From Shewanella seohaensis (GTDB taxonomy: Bacteria > Pseudomonadota > Gammaproteobacteria > Enterobacterales > Shewanellaceae), in NCBI RefSeq assembly GCF_025449215.1, contig NZ_CP104900.1, positions 4,154,001 through 4,218,000 of the forward strand: 64,000 nt of DNA, read 5' to 3'. Every line of letters begins with the position of its first letter. The stretch's first letter is position 1. The notes beneath the pieces were generated by a model. The model saw nothing but the letters and a program-made list of their open reading frames with translations, ran no database searches and was not told the origin of the DNA. This document shows, one piece after another, positions 19,308 through 26,900 of this stretch. The translations under genes were made by a program, and so were the position numbers.

Positions 19308-19326
19308 GCAAATCATTATCATTAGT
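19308..19326 (-). promoter_or_regulatory. Fur-box-like site upstream of the outer-membrane protein gene
   Basis: The 19 bases contain AATCATTATCATTAG, close to the Fur consensus core AATGATAATCATTATC. It lies about 70 bases before the start of the outer-membrane gene. Iron regulation of the redox group is inferred. Confidence 0.7.
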
Positions 19327-19636
19327 GTTTTATCAGATAAAGTACCAAATAATAAGGATATTCCATTTAAAACATGATGTTACAAATTAATATTCAATTA
19401 ATATTTTTTTGCTATGCAAATCAATCTGCTCAGGTCATCGCGCATTTCTGCTTAATGACTATACTCACCACAGCTTTGAATCGGCTCACGACCAACCTAC
19501 TCACACAAATGCAGGGTCCATTCATTGCGTGGGGACAACAAAATAGCGGTAATTAACCAACTGATAAATAAGGGCTAAGCCGAGTAAAAACCACGATTTA
19601 AACCTCTTTTTAACGAACAGATCACAACGGAAGTAA

Positions 19637-19660
19637 AAACATCTAGACGTCTAGATTGAC
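19637..19660 (+). promoter_or_regulatory. MetJ-type operator upstream of the metT-like gene
   Basis: AAACATCT (6 of 8) and AGACGTCT (8 of 8) are adjoining 8-mers; a poor third 8-mer, AGATTGAC, follows. This is the met-box consensus and lies about 130 bp before the transporter start. Confidence 0.75.
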
Positions 19661-19788
19661 AGTAAAATGGCAATCCAATATGCTTGGCACCAAGTTGCTA
19701 GGATATGATGCCAAAGCGGCATAGATTTTAAGCGAGTTAGACTGCCAAGGATCACGCGGACAACCCGCCGAGTAAAAGAGAAATTACA

Positions 19789-21125
19789 TTGAGTCAATCA
19801 GCCCAAACCACTGCACCGAGTAGCCCGGCATCCTTTATTGCCCTGTTACCCTTATTCGTTTTTCTAAGTCTGTTTATTGGCGCAGGCGTCTATTTCCAAA
19901 GCCAAGGTGTGGACTTTGCCTTCTATCAATTACCGAGTGTGATTGCCATTCTGCCAGCCATTATTCTGGCCTTGGTATTATCAAAACAAAAACTCAATCA
20001 AGCGATTGACACCTTTATCGGCGGTATTGGCCACAGCAATATTATTGCTATGTGTTTGATTTACTTGCTGGCTGGCGGTTTTGCTGCAGTAGCGAAAGCC
20101 ACAGGCGGTGTCGATGCGACTGTTGCCTTAGGTTTATCACTTATTCCTTCAAACCTGTTACTGCCCGGCTTTTTTGTGATTGCCGCCTTTATTGCCACCG
20201 CAATGGGTACCTCTATGGGCACCATCGCCGCCGTGGCACCTATCGCCTTAGGCGTTGCCGATCAGGCACAAATTGATTATGCCCTGATGGCGGGCGCCGT
20301 GATGTCTGGCGCACTGTTTGGCGATAACCTCTCAATTATTTCGGATACCACTATTGCGGCCACTCGTACTCAAGGCTGTGATATGAAAGATAAATTCCGT
20401 GAGAACCTGATTTTTGCTATCCCGGCTTCACTACTGACCTTTATCGCCTTTGTGATTGCAGGCCAAGGCCAGGCCGATCTAGCCGCTCAAGAAATTGACT
20501 TTATTAAGGTGATTCCTTACCTGACGATTCTGGTATTAGCAGTCGCAGGGTTAAACGTGTTTGTCGTTTTGACCTTAGGCATTCTGCTAGCGGGCGCAGC
20601 GGGATTCCTGACCATGGACTATGGCGTTATCCAATTTGGTAAGGATATCTACGCAGGCTTTAGCAATATGCAGGAAATCTTCATCCTGTCGATGCTAGTC
20701 GGTGGTTTAGCCGCGCTGATGCAGCAACAAGGGGTTTAGCCTTTGTAAGCAAGCAGATTGAAAAGCTCATCACCCGTTTCTCAAAAGCTCAAGGCGAAGC
20801 CTCATGCCGCGCGGCTGAATTAGGCATGGCAGGGATTGTGGCCGTCACCAACAGCTGCGTTGCTAACAACACAGTGTCTATCGTTGTGACGGGTGATATT
20901 GCTAAAGAACTGGCAGAAAAACACGGTGTTAGCCCTAAGCGCGCAGCCAGTGTACTCGATATTTTTGCCTGTATTATCCAAGGGTTAATTCCCTATGGCG
21001 CCCAAGCACTGCTGATCGCTTCAACCTTTAGCATCACACCGCTGGCGGCCGTCTCCCACGCTTGGTACTGCATGATCCTAGCGGCTGTCGCGGTTGCGAT
21101 TGTGATTTTCCGTAAGCGCCACTAA
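19789..21125 (+). CDS. metT: NhaC-family transporter, MetT-like methionine transporter, frameshifted
   Basis: Joined at 20731-20734, where GGGG should be GGGGG (QQQGGLAFVSKQ), this encodes about 445 residues with 10-12 transmembrane helices. NhaC-family signatures include the motif FGDNLSIISDTT near residue 180. NhaC-type proteins include Na+/H+ antiporters and MetT, a methionine transporter. The MetJ-type box upstream makes MetT the better reading, so methionine uptake is inferred. The start is a TTG at 19789 with a weak AAGAGA ribosome binding site. A terminator follows at 21150. The frameshift is probably a homopolymer error. Confidence 0.78.
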
Positions 21126-21149
21126 TCTTATTCGACTGTCGAAAACACC

Positions 21150-21177
21150 AAGGGAGCCATTCGCTCCCTTTGTTTTT
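21150..21177 (+). terminator. Terminator after the metT-like gene
   Basis: Stem AAGGGAG / CTCCCTT followed by TTGTTTTT. Confidence 0.75.
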
Positions 21178-21310
21178 ATCAGCCTAAGGTTCAAATTAGC
21201 TCAAGACTTGCCATCAGTTTCGGATTCAGGCAAGTTACAGCGGGTTATTTGCGCGGTATTAACCTTAATTTACGCCATAGTCATTCACCCCAAAATGCAT
21301 CCATAACAAT

Positions 21311-22003
21311 ATGAATCCGCAGCATGAACCCAGCTTTTACGACTTACACCGCCTGATCACTTGGTTGATTGTGGGCGCGGCGCTGCTAAGTGCCACAGGG
21401 GTTATCATCGCGCTCTACGCCGAATATCAAGTCGTCGGCACTGCAGCCCTGTTTATGCGTGCCGATTTTCTTGGTGACTATATCAACTCGCCCCTCGCCT
21501 ATGTGTTTAACCTCGGATTATTAGCCGCAGGGATTTGTATGCTGCTCTCTATGGCTGGGCTCTACTTACTTAAGCTCGACAGCTTTAGCCAATATATTGC
21601 GCTCACCGGCGCCTGGGTTGGCACCTCGGTGATTTTGATGGGTATTTTTCCGATTAACTTTTTAACCATGCACAGACTGGTTTCCACTAGCTATCTGTTA
21701 AGCACGCTAACCCTGCATGCCTTGGTGATTATTGCGGGAATCATGCCTAAACTGATCTGCCCAAGACCTTTGTTTTACTTAAGCTTATTCAGCTTTATCA
21801 GTGCCGTTTGCCTGAGCTTACAGCTAGACTGGAGTCAGCTAGATTTCCCGCCCTGCGAGACAGACAATCAATTCTGTTTTGTCGCCGCCAATATGTGGCT
21901 GCAAACAAACCTCAATATTATTTGGTGCTTAAGCCTTGCATTTGCCATGCGCCGTTTATCCAAAATCCTGTATTATCGCGCCCAAGTCCATCACCCGTTT
22001 TAG
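21311..22003 (+). CDS. DUF998-like six-helix membrane protein
   Basis: 230 residues with six hydrophobic segments. The pattern of helices, with GDYINSPLAYVFNLGLL after helix 1 and the FPINFLTMHRLVSTSYLL loop, resembles the DUF998/Frag1-like group of integral membrane proteins. No enzymatic motif is seen. The stop lies 11 bases before the start of the rluF-like gene, so they are probably co-transcribed. Function unknown; the family assignment is moderate. Confidence 0.6.
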   Translation: MNPQHEPSFYDLHRLITWLIVGAALLSATGVIIALYAEYQVVGTAALFMRADFLGDYINSPLAYVFNLGLLAAGICMLLSMAGLYLLKLDSFSQYIALTGAWVGTSVILMGIFPINFLTMHRLVSTSYLLSTLTLHALVIIAGIMPKLICPRPLFYLSLFSFISAVCLSLQLDWSQLDFPPCETDNQFCFVAANMWLQTNLNIIWCLSLAFAMRRLSKILYYRAQVHHPF

Positions 22004-22014
22004 CTTAGTCATTT

Positions 22015-22725
22015 ATGCGTCTCGCCAAATACCTTGCCCAATGCGGCATTAGTTCACGCCGCGAAGCCTGCCGCTTGATTGAGGCCGGACGTATCAGCCT
22101 CAATGGCAAGATAGCCAAGCATACTGATGCCGTGCATGTCGATGCTGACGGCCAATGTCTTGATAGCCTCTGCTTAGATGAAAAGCCCATTTCGGGCGCC
22201 GAAGCGCTTACCTATTGGATCTTCAATAAAGCCATAGGCACAGATTGCCGTTTGTTAGACGCCGATAAGTCCAGTTTGCTACATTTACTGCCAACCACGC
22301 CAAGACTCTACCCTGTTGGCAGATTAGATAAGGATTCCCGTGGCTTATTGCTGCTCACCAACGATGGCGAACTCACCCATAAACTGATGCACCCTAGTTT
22401 TGCTCACAGTAAAACTTATCATGTGCAACTCGATAGACCCTTCAACGATGCCTTTATCGAGCAAATGGCCAGCGGCGTGCAATATAAAGAGGTGCGCACA
22501 CTCCCCTGCCAAGTCACGCGGTTAAGTGATGTGAGTTTTGAAATTGTGCTTACCCAAGGGTTAAATCGCCAGATTCGGCGCATGTCCAACGCCTTAGGTT
22601 ATAAGGTGATTGACTTACAACGCGTCGCGTTAATGACATTAACGCTAGGCCCCTTAGCCGAAGGCGACATGCGACCACTCAGTCCAGAGGAAATTACAGC
22701 GCTTAAAGCCGCTGTGACAATTTAG
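22015..22725 (+). CDS. rluF: 23S rRNA pseudouridine synthase, RluF/RsuA family
   Basis: 236 residues. Residues 1-50 form an S4 RNA-binding domain (MRLAKYLAQCGISSRREACR). The rest is an RsuA/RluF-type catalytic domain with the motif GRLDKDSRGLLLLTNDG, where Asp105 is the expected nucleophile, and QGLNRQIRRMSNALGYKV at the C-terminal side. Order and motifs best fit RluF, which makes Psi2604 in E. coli 23S rRNA, though the RluE/RsuA relatives cannot be excluded. It is somewhat shorter than E. coli RluF (about 290). A terminator follows at 22821. Confidence 0.8.
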   Translation: MRLAKYLAQCGISSRREACRLIEAGRISLNGKIAKHTDAVHVDADGQCLDSLCLDEKPISGAEALTYWIFNKAIGTDCRLLDADKSSLLHLLPTTPRLYPVGRLDKDSRGLLLLTNDGELTHKLMHPSFAHSKTYHVQLDRPFNDAFIEQMASGVQYKEVRTLPCQVTRLSDVSFEIVLTQGLNRQIRRMSNALGYKVIDLQRVALMTLTLGPLAEGDMRPLSPEEITALKAAVTI

Positions 22726-22820
22726 TGGAAGACAAATGGCGAATACACTCAAGCAGCTAGCCTCAATTTGAGACAAATGCCTGCGCGAACAATATCTGCC
22801 AATAAACGCCAATGAAGATA

Positions 22821-22850
22821 AAAACGCCTGAGAGGACTCAGGCGTTTTTG
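22821..22850. terminator. Terminator between rluF-like and ompA-like genes
   Basis: Stem AAAACGCCTGAG / CTCAGGCGTTTT with an AGGA loop and T run. Serves the plus strand and possibly the convergent gene. Confidence 0.85.
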
Positions 22851-22887
22851 ATGGAACGAAGATAGCCTTTCAAGCTGATGCGTTGAG

Positions 22888-24345
22888 CTACTTTTTATCG
22901 GAACGAAGCACTAACTCCACTCTGCGATTCAACTTTTGTCCAGCATCATTTGTGTTACTGGCCACAGGGCTGTATTCCCCGTTACCGTGGGCGGTTAATT
23001 GGGCCGACGGAATTTTAAACCCGTCACTCAACTGCTTAATCACTGCTGCGGCGCGGCGCTCCGACAGGCTTTGATTGTAACTCCGCTCGCCCTTGTCATC
23101 GGTATGTCCGACCACATAAAAACTCAACGTCGGATTCTGCTTAAGATAACTCGCGAGGACCTCGAGAACTGGCTTGGACTCAGGTAACAAACGCTCACTA
23201 TCATAATCAAACAACAATCCCTCTAATGTTGCCTTGCCTGTTTGGCTAATCGCATCGGTCATGGCATCGAGGTTAATCGCCACACGATCATCCTTCAGAG
23301 TAGAGAGTTCCATTACCCTAAGCGTAGTATCGGCTGGTGTGCCATCAAAATATCCTTGGGAATAGATATCGAAGTAAACATCGCCCTTGGCGTGACTCAG
23401 CTTAAACAGCTGATACTCCTGCCATTCGTCTTCTCTATCGTCCTTGATTAATTTGATGGCATTGATCAGGTTATCATCGTCGCCGCAGGCCGTGCCTTTA
23501 CAGTGGAACACCCGCTCAGCCTGCAGTTTTTGTGCTGCTGCGGCATAATTGCTGTTGATTTCAAACAACGAATAGCTTTCAGGCATCTGATAACTTATTT
23601 GGGTAAGCTTGGCATCCAGCGATTTGGTTTGATAATCTGCGCCCGAGATCCCAACCAATACAGGCACTTGGATAAAGTTAGTTTGTTTGTAACTGGTAAT
23701 ATAACTGCCGGGCATGCGCCCCAATAAAGGATGGTCGGTCGCGCCTTGAGCATCGTCACTACGCCTATCTTTAATCTCAATTTGCTTCGGCGCCTGCTGT
23801 AAAAAGTCACTATTGGCTTGGATCAAATCCAGCGGCTCAGGAATAGCATCGAGGATATCGACCTGCAGATAGGTATATCTATCCTCGCGATTGACGACAT
23901 AGATACTGGCGTAAACCTCACCGCGAGAACCTTTCAGTTTTGCCGCCACGTAAGCACTGTGATAGTCAGCATTCACGCTCTTAAGCGGCTTTAGCTGAGT
24001 TTGCATCGCTTGACCATCACCGCAGCTGGCGGCCTGACAGCTAAATAACACTTCAGCATTCAGTTTTTTAAGCTGTGCCAAATAGTTATTGATTACATGT
24101 TCAGGACTATACCCCTCGGGCAACTCAACGCTTTGTCGAGTCAATTTACCCGATACAGGCAACAGAGTGAACTTGCCACCATTCACTGCGGTAATAAGTT
24201 CAAAGGGCGTAAAGTGGATACGCTTTTCTTCAGGCGATTTGGCGTCAGGAAAGGGAGTAAACAGCGATTCAGCATTCACCGCAAAAGTAGCGACACCGCA
24301 GGTCGCAGTCAAAAGTACAGCACTCAATAACGTCTTATGTCCCAT
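22888..24345 (-). CDS. OmpA-family envelope protein with duplicated DUF4892-like domain
   Basis: 485 residues with a signal peptide (MGHKTLLSAVLLTATCGVAT, cleavage after VNA). Residues about 30-175 and 205-345 look like two copies of one domain: FSCQAASCGDG in the first corresponds to FHCKGTACGDD in the second, with a matching Cys-x4-Cys pattern, which fits DUF4892. The C-terminal 120 residues are an OmpA/Pal-type peptidoglycan-binding domain (VVGHTDDKGERSYNQSLSER, then LNRRVEL). It likely sits in the outer membrane or periplasm and holds the cell wall. Single-copy DUF4892 proteins are the usual form, so the duplication is notable. Confidence 0.8.
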   Translation of the reverse strand: MGHKTLLSAVLLTATCGVATFAVNAESLFTPFPDAKSPEEKRIHFTPFELITAVNGGKFTLLPVSGKLTRQSVELPEGYSPEHVINNYLAQLKKLNAEVLFSCQAASCGDGQAMQTQLKPLKSVNADYHSAYVAAKLKGSRGEVYASIYVVNREDRYTYLQVDILDAIPEPLDLIQANSDFLQQAPKQIEIKDRRSDDAQGATDHPLLGRMPGSYITSYKQTNFIQVPVLVGISGADYQTKSLDAKLTQISYQMPESYSLFEINSNYAAAAQKLQAERVFHCKGTACGDDDNLINAIKLIKDDREDEWQEYQLFKLSHAKGDVYFDIYSQGYFDGTPADTTLRVMELSTLKDDRVAINLDAMTDAISQTGKATLEGLLFDYDSERLLPESKPVLEVLASYLKQNPTLSFYVVGHTDDKGERSYNQSLSERRAAAVIKQLSDGFKIPSAQLTAHGNGEYSPVASNTNDAGQKLNRRVELVLRSDKK

Positions 24346-24569
24346 AAAAAATCCTTTTCTGTGGGGGAATCTAGCTCTCGCGAAGCAATTAAATAGATAA
24401 AAATAATGACGGGATAATACGATAAAATTTTTTACCTAGATATTAAACGACATAAAAGTAATACTTTTTATTGAAAAGGAAATACGGGAAATACTGAGAT
24501 ATTCTGTTTTAAATAGCGTGGTAATAACCTCAATCTATACTTGATTCAGCATTGAACAAGGAGGTTTAT
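24346..24569. other. AT-rich gap at the border of the cassette region
   Basis: Contains the promoter side of the ompA-like gene and very AT-rich DNA. No gene or strong structure is seen. Confidence 0.3.
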
Positions 24570-24632
24570 ATGCCGCCAACAGTCACAGTTCATCCTACTA
24601 AAAGCTATTGCCCCAAAACTTGTTTCACATGA
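24570..24632 (+). CDS. Possible 20-residue peptide with a strong ribosome binding site
   Basis: An AAGGAGG sequence lies 6 bases before an ATG that opens the peptide MPPTVTVHPTKSYCPKTCFT. The Pro/Thr/Cys-rich sequence ends at a TGA. I do not recognise it. It could be a gene remnant, a short peptide gene, or a leader. It sits at the left border of the cassette region. Confidence 0.3.
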   Translation: MPPTVTVHPTKSYCPKTCFT

Positions 24633-24661
24633 CTGAACTAGCACTGCTTGGTACTGGTTTG

Positions 24662-24690
24662 TTGACCTAAATTTAGTAATACTAGAAAGT
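24662..24690 (+). repeat. Direct repeat, copy 1 (29 bp)
   Basis: Matches 25061-25089 at 26 of 29 positions. It contains the palindromic 10-mer CTAAATTTAG and the 11-mer TAGTAATACTA. The two copies flank the small membrane protein gene at 24774. Confidence 0.75.
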
Positions 24691-24773
24691 GTCTACAACA
24701 TCAGTAGTGATTCACTGGTCTGACGGGCTTAACGCTCAGCGTATGAATAAAATTTGAAATCATGGATAGAACG

Positions 24774-24983
24774 ATGAGCAAAAATCAGAAAACTGCATTT
24801 TGGTCGATTTTTATAGCATTCTGTGTTGTTGCAACTGCAACCATATATTCGCAGGGAGCATTTGAAAATCTACAGTTTGGTGGTGCTTTAATATTAACCA
24901 TATTGTATTTGATCTGTGGGTTCTTTATTCATTTGTATATAAAGAAGAACCCCACCGAAGTAGAAAAATGGTTTCAAAAGTAA
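24774..24983 (+). CDS. Small two-helix membrane protein, unrecognised
   Basis: 69 residues from the ATG at 24774 (an ATG at 24762 would add four). Two hydrophobic segments lie at about residues 8-28 and 38-58, followed by a charged tail KKNPTEVEKWFQK. No strong ribosome binding site is seen. No family is recognised. It lies between two 29-bp direct repeats at the left end of the integron-like array. No attC-like site follows its stop directly, so it may be a separate insert. Confidence 0.45.
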   Translation: MSKNQKTAFWSIFIAFCVVATATIYSQGAFENLQFGGALILTILYLICGFFIHLYIKKNPTEVEKWFQK

Positions 24984-25060
24984 TGTCATTACATCATTGT
25001 GCTATTTTTGCCCCATTGTTATTTAGCATGTGATTCTAGGTTAAATCTGACATACAAATA

Positions 25061-25089
25061 TTGACCAAATTTTAGTAATACTACAAAGT
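25061..25089 (+). repeat. Direct repeat, copy 2 (29 bp)
   Basis: Second copy of the 29-bp repeat, 399 bases downstream of copy 1; see 24662-24690. Confidence 0.75.
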
Positions 25090-25286
25090 TACTGCGTAAC
25101 CAGTTGATTAAGCATGTTGCTTATCAGTTTAGTCGCGCAGGAAGCATTAGCGTTGCTGGTGATACGAGCTTGCACGCAGCCTCCGCCAGCCAGCTTCAAG
25201 TGAGGAACAAACATTCTCATGTTGGAATAGTTCAGATATAAGGAAGTCAAATAGCTCATCATGCGTACTTCCTACGTAATCTGTGG
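25090..25286. other. Non-coding left part of the cassette array
   Basis: No gene seen. It contains the inverted pair AAGGAAGT / ACTTCCT near 25240-25275. The stretch could be the body of a non-coding cassette. Confidence 0.35.
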
Positions 25287-25340
25287 CTCACAAAACAAGC
25301 CAAGGCAACGGACACGGAAAACCGCGCCGTTGCGTTATGC
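25287..25340 (+). repeat. attC-like recombination site 1
   Basis: A short imperfect palindrome: GGCAACGG pairs with CCGTTGC around a loop, ending in the R'-type box GTTATGC at 25334-25340. The R'' side (CACAAAAC) is degenerate. The next gene starts 24 bases after the box. Confidence 0.6.
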
Positions 25341-25363
25341 TAGTTATGAAATAGAGGGAAAAT

Positions 25364-25804
25364 ATGGAATATGAGATTACTCCGATAATATCTGCATCAA
25401 TTGCGCTATTTGGTGTTTTTGCTGGTAGCTGCGCTTCGTATTTTGCCAGCGCATCCATCAAGAATAAGGAAATGGTTCATCAATTGTCGTCGGAGTTCGC
25501 AAGAGAAAGGCGGCAGTTGTATTCACAATTTTTGTCAGAGTCAAATTCTGCTGCTTTACAAGCCCTAACTGATAAGTCAGATGCTAACGTTAGGCTACAA
25601 AAAGTTGCAGGCTTATTGTCGCAAGTTCAATTGGTATCTAGTGACGTAGTATACAAGAAAGCAGTTGATATGTTTGAAATCTTAATAAACATGTATTCAT
25701 TAGAGTCAGCTAAAGATACAAACAAGGTATATGCAGACTTTCGAGAGTTGTTTGTTATAGCGGCTCGTGCAGAACTTGGGCTGCGCTCACAACAAACTGT
25801 TTAA
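25364..25804 (+). CDS. Cassette gene 1: membrane-anchored coiled-coil protein, unrecognised
   Basis: 146 residues. One N-terminal hydrophobic segment (about 8-30, ITPIISASIALFGVFAGSC) is followed by a charged, helix-rich region likely to form a coiled coil (residues 33-75), and then a second helical block. No known domain is recognised. It starts 24 bases after attC-like site 1, and its 3' end overlaps attC-like site 2, as is usual for integron cassettes. No promoter is seen. Function unknown; phage resistance or stress roles are common for such cassettes but there is no evidence here. Confidence 0.7.
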   Translation: MEYEITPIISASIALFGVFAGSCASYFASASIKNKEMVHQLSSEFARERRQLYSQFLSESNSAALQALTDKSDANVRLQKVAGLLSQVQLVSSDVVYKKAVDMFEILINMYSLESAKDTNKVYADFRELFVIAARAELGLRSQQTV

Positions 25805-25912
25805 GAGGGATTTGCCACGCTTGGCATTTTCACTATGTGTTGGTTTTAGTATTTAAGGTGGTTTGCGGGAGCTTCGGTATTGCGTTGCTCACACCTTAAC
25901 ATGGCGTTATGC
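25787..25912 (+). repeat. attC-like recombination site 2 (VCR-like, about 126 bp)
   Basis: Starts TCACAACAAACTGTTTAAGA and ends CTTAACATGGCGTTATGC. This resembles the long attC sites of Vibrio/Shewanella chromosomal integrons, with the R' box GTTATGC at 25906-25912. It overlaps the end of cassette gene 1. Confidence 0.8.
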
Positions 25913-25938
25913 TGCAATAAAAATTATGGAGTTAACCG

Positions 25939-26226
25939 ATGAATGGAACGATCAATTTAAAATCAGGCTTTATGTATAACGTCGTAGTGTCAAATATAAA
26001 AATGGCAAATAATATTCCTATGAGCGGCATCCTTAAATTAAGTGATGATGCCTTATCACAGTTTTCAAAAGATGCTTCAGAGTTTGGCAGCTGGAAAAGT
26101 GCGATGGAATTAAAGCTTACTTTGAACGTTAATGGCTCTTACCATGAATTAGAAATCCTGCTAAATGATCTACCCATTGATTCAGCAATAAGCTTTAAAA
26201 CAGTATCAGTGGAAAATGAATCATAA
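25939..26226 (+). CDS. Cassette gene 2: 95-residue hypothetical protein
   Basis: A soluble-looking protein of 95 residues, mainly short beta-like stretches (GFMYNVVVSNIKMANNIPM, later MELKLTLNVNGSYHELEILL). No domain is recognised. The start has a GGAG ribosome binding site 8 bases upstream. The gene begins 26 bases after attC-like site 2, and its stop codon lies inside attC-like site 3. These borders fit a single integron cassette. Function unknown. Confidence 0.7.
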   Translation: MNGTINLKSGFMYNVVVSNIKMANNIPMSGILKLSDDALSQFSKDASEFGSWKSAMELKLTLNVNGSYHELEILLNDLPIDSAISFKTVSVENES

Positions 26227-26321
26227 CAAGCGCCTTAAAAATGGACGTAAAACGCTTGGCTTGCGCTCCTTCGTCGCTAATTTTAGTCAAGCTGTTTACG
26301 CCCCATAACCTGTCGTTATGT
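26221..26321 (+). repeat. attC-like recombination site 3 (about 101 bp)
   Basis: R''-side TCATAACAAGCGCC, then an inverted core containing ACGCTTGGCTTGCGCTCC, and R' box GTTATGT at 26315-26321. The R'' and R' boxes are nearly complementary. Confidence 0.8.
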
Positions 26322-26340
26322 TTAGAACAGAGAACCAATC

Positions 26341-26820
26341 ATGATCGCAGAAATAATTGCCGGCATCGCTACTGCCTCGACAATATCAGGGGTAACGTTG
26401 AAGGACTTAGTTTTCAAGTCCAAAGCCAATAAGTCCGATATTGAATCTTATATTAAGTTCCTAGAAGGAAAGCAGGTATTGATCGCTCCTTTTAATCAAG
26501 AGGTTCTACCAGCGGTAGTTAAGAGTATTGAAGCAATTAAGCAAGAAACTGAACAGGTAAGGGTTCGGCTTAATGATGAGTACACCTCGCTTATTCTTCT
26601 TCATTTAGTCCTAAAAATGAGTGAGGAATTGATGGTACTTCACAACTTAGATCAGGCTGACTCTAAGCACTCTATGAGGATGTACAAAAGCATCCAAGAA
26701 GTGCGGAGTAAGTTTTCAAAGGCTTTGGTGTTGTTTAGCGCGGCCTTCAATATTGATCTTTCAGGATCTCGACTTTCACCAATTATTTTAGATATGAACT
26801 TTAAGCCGAAGTCTAAGTGA
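26341..26820 (+). CDS. Cassette gene 3: 159-residue hypothetical protein
   Basis: 159 residues. The first 20 are hydrophobic and small (MIAEIIAGIATASTISGVTL), perhaps a membrane anchor. The remainder is helix-rich and charged, without a known domain. The start lies 19 bases after attC-like site 3, with an AGAGA ribosome binding site. The stop is directly followed by attC-like site 4. GC and codon use look more AT-rich than the flanking chromosome. Function unknown. Confidence 0.7.
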   Translation: MIAEIIAGIATASTISGVTLKDLVFKSKANKSDIESYIKFLEGKQVLIAPFNQEVLPAVVKSIEAIKQETEQVRVRLNDEYTSLILLHLVLKMSEELMVLHNLDQADSKHSMRMYKSIQEVRSKFSKALVLFSAAFNIDLSGSRLSPIILDMNFKPKSK

Positions 26821-26893
26821 ACATAGCAAGTAAAGGCAGCATCGCCCTGCGGGCTGGATGCGCTAACGCGAGCCTATGCTTTAGGCGTTAGGA
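26818..26893 (+). repeat. attC-like recombination site 4 (about 76 bp)
   Basis: Inverted arms AAGTAAAGGC and GCCTATGCTT flank a GC-rich hairpin (GCATCGCCC / GGGCTGGATGC), and the R' box GTTAGGA lies at 26887-26893. The R'' side (AACATAG) is degenerate. Confidence 0.7.
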
Positions 26894-26900
26894 GGCTGTT

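Noticed and set aside
24774..24983. Small membrane gene as a fifth integron cassette
   Set aside because: No attC-like site follows its stop; only direct repeats bracket it, so its cassette nature is not supported.
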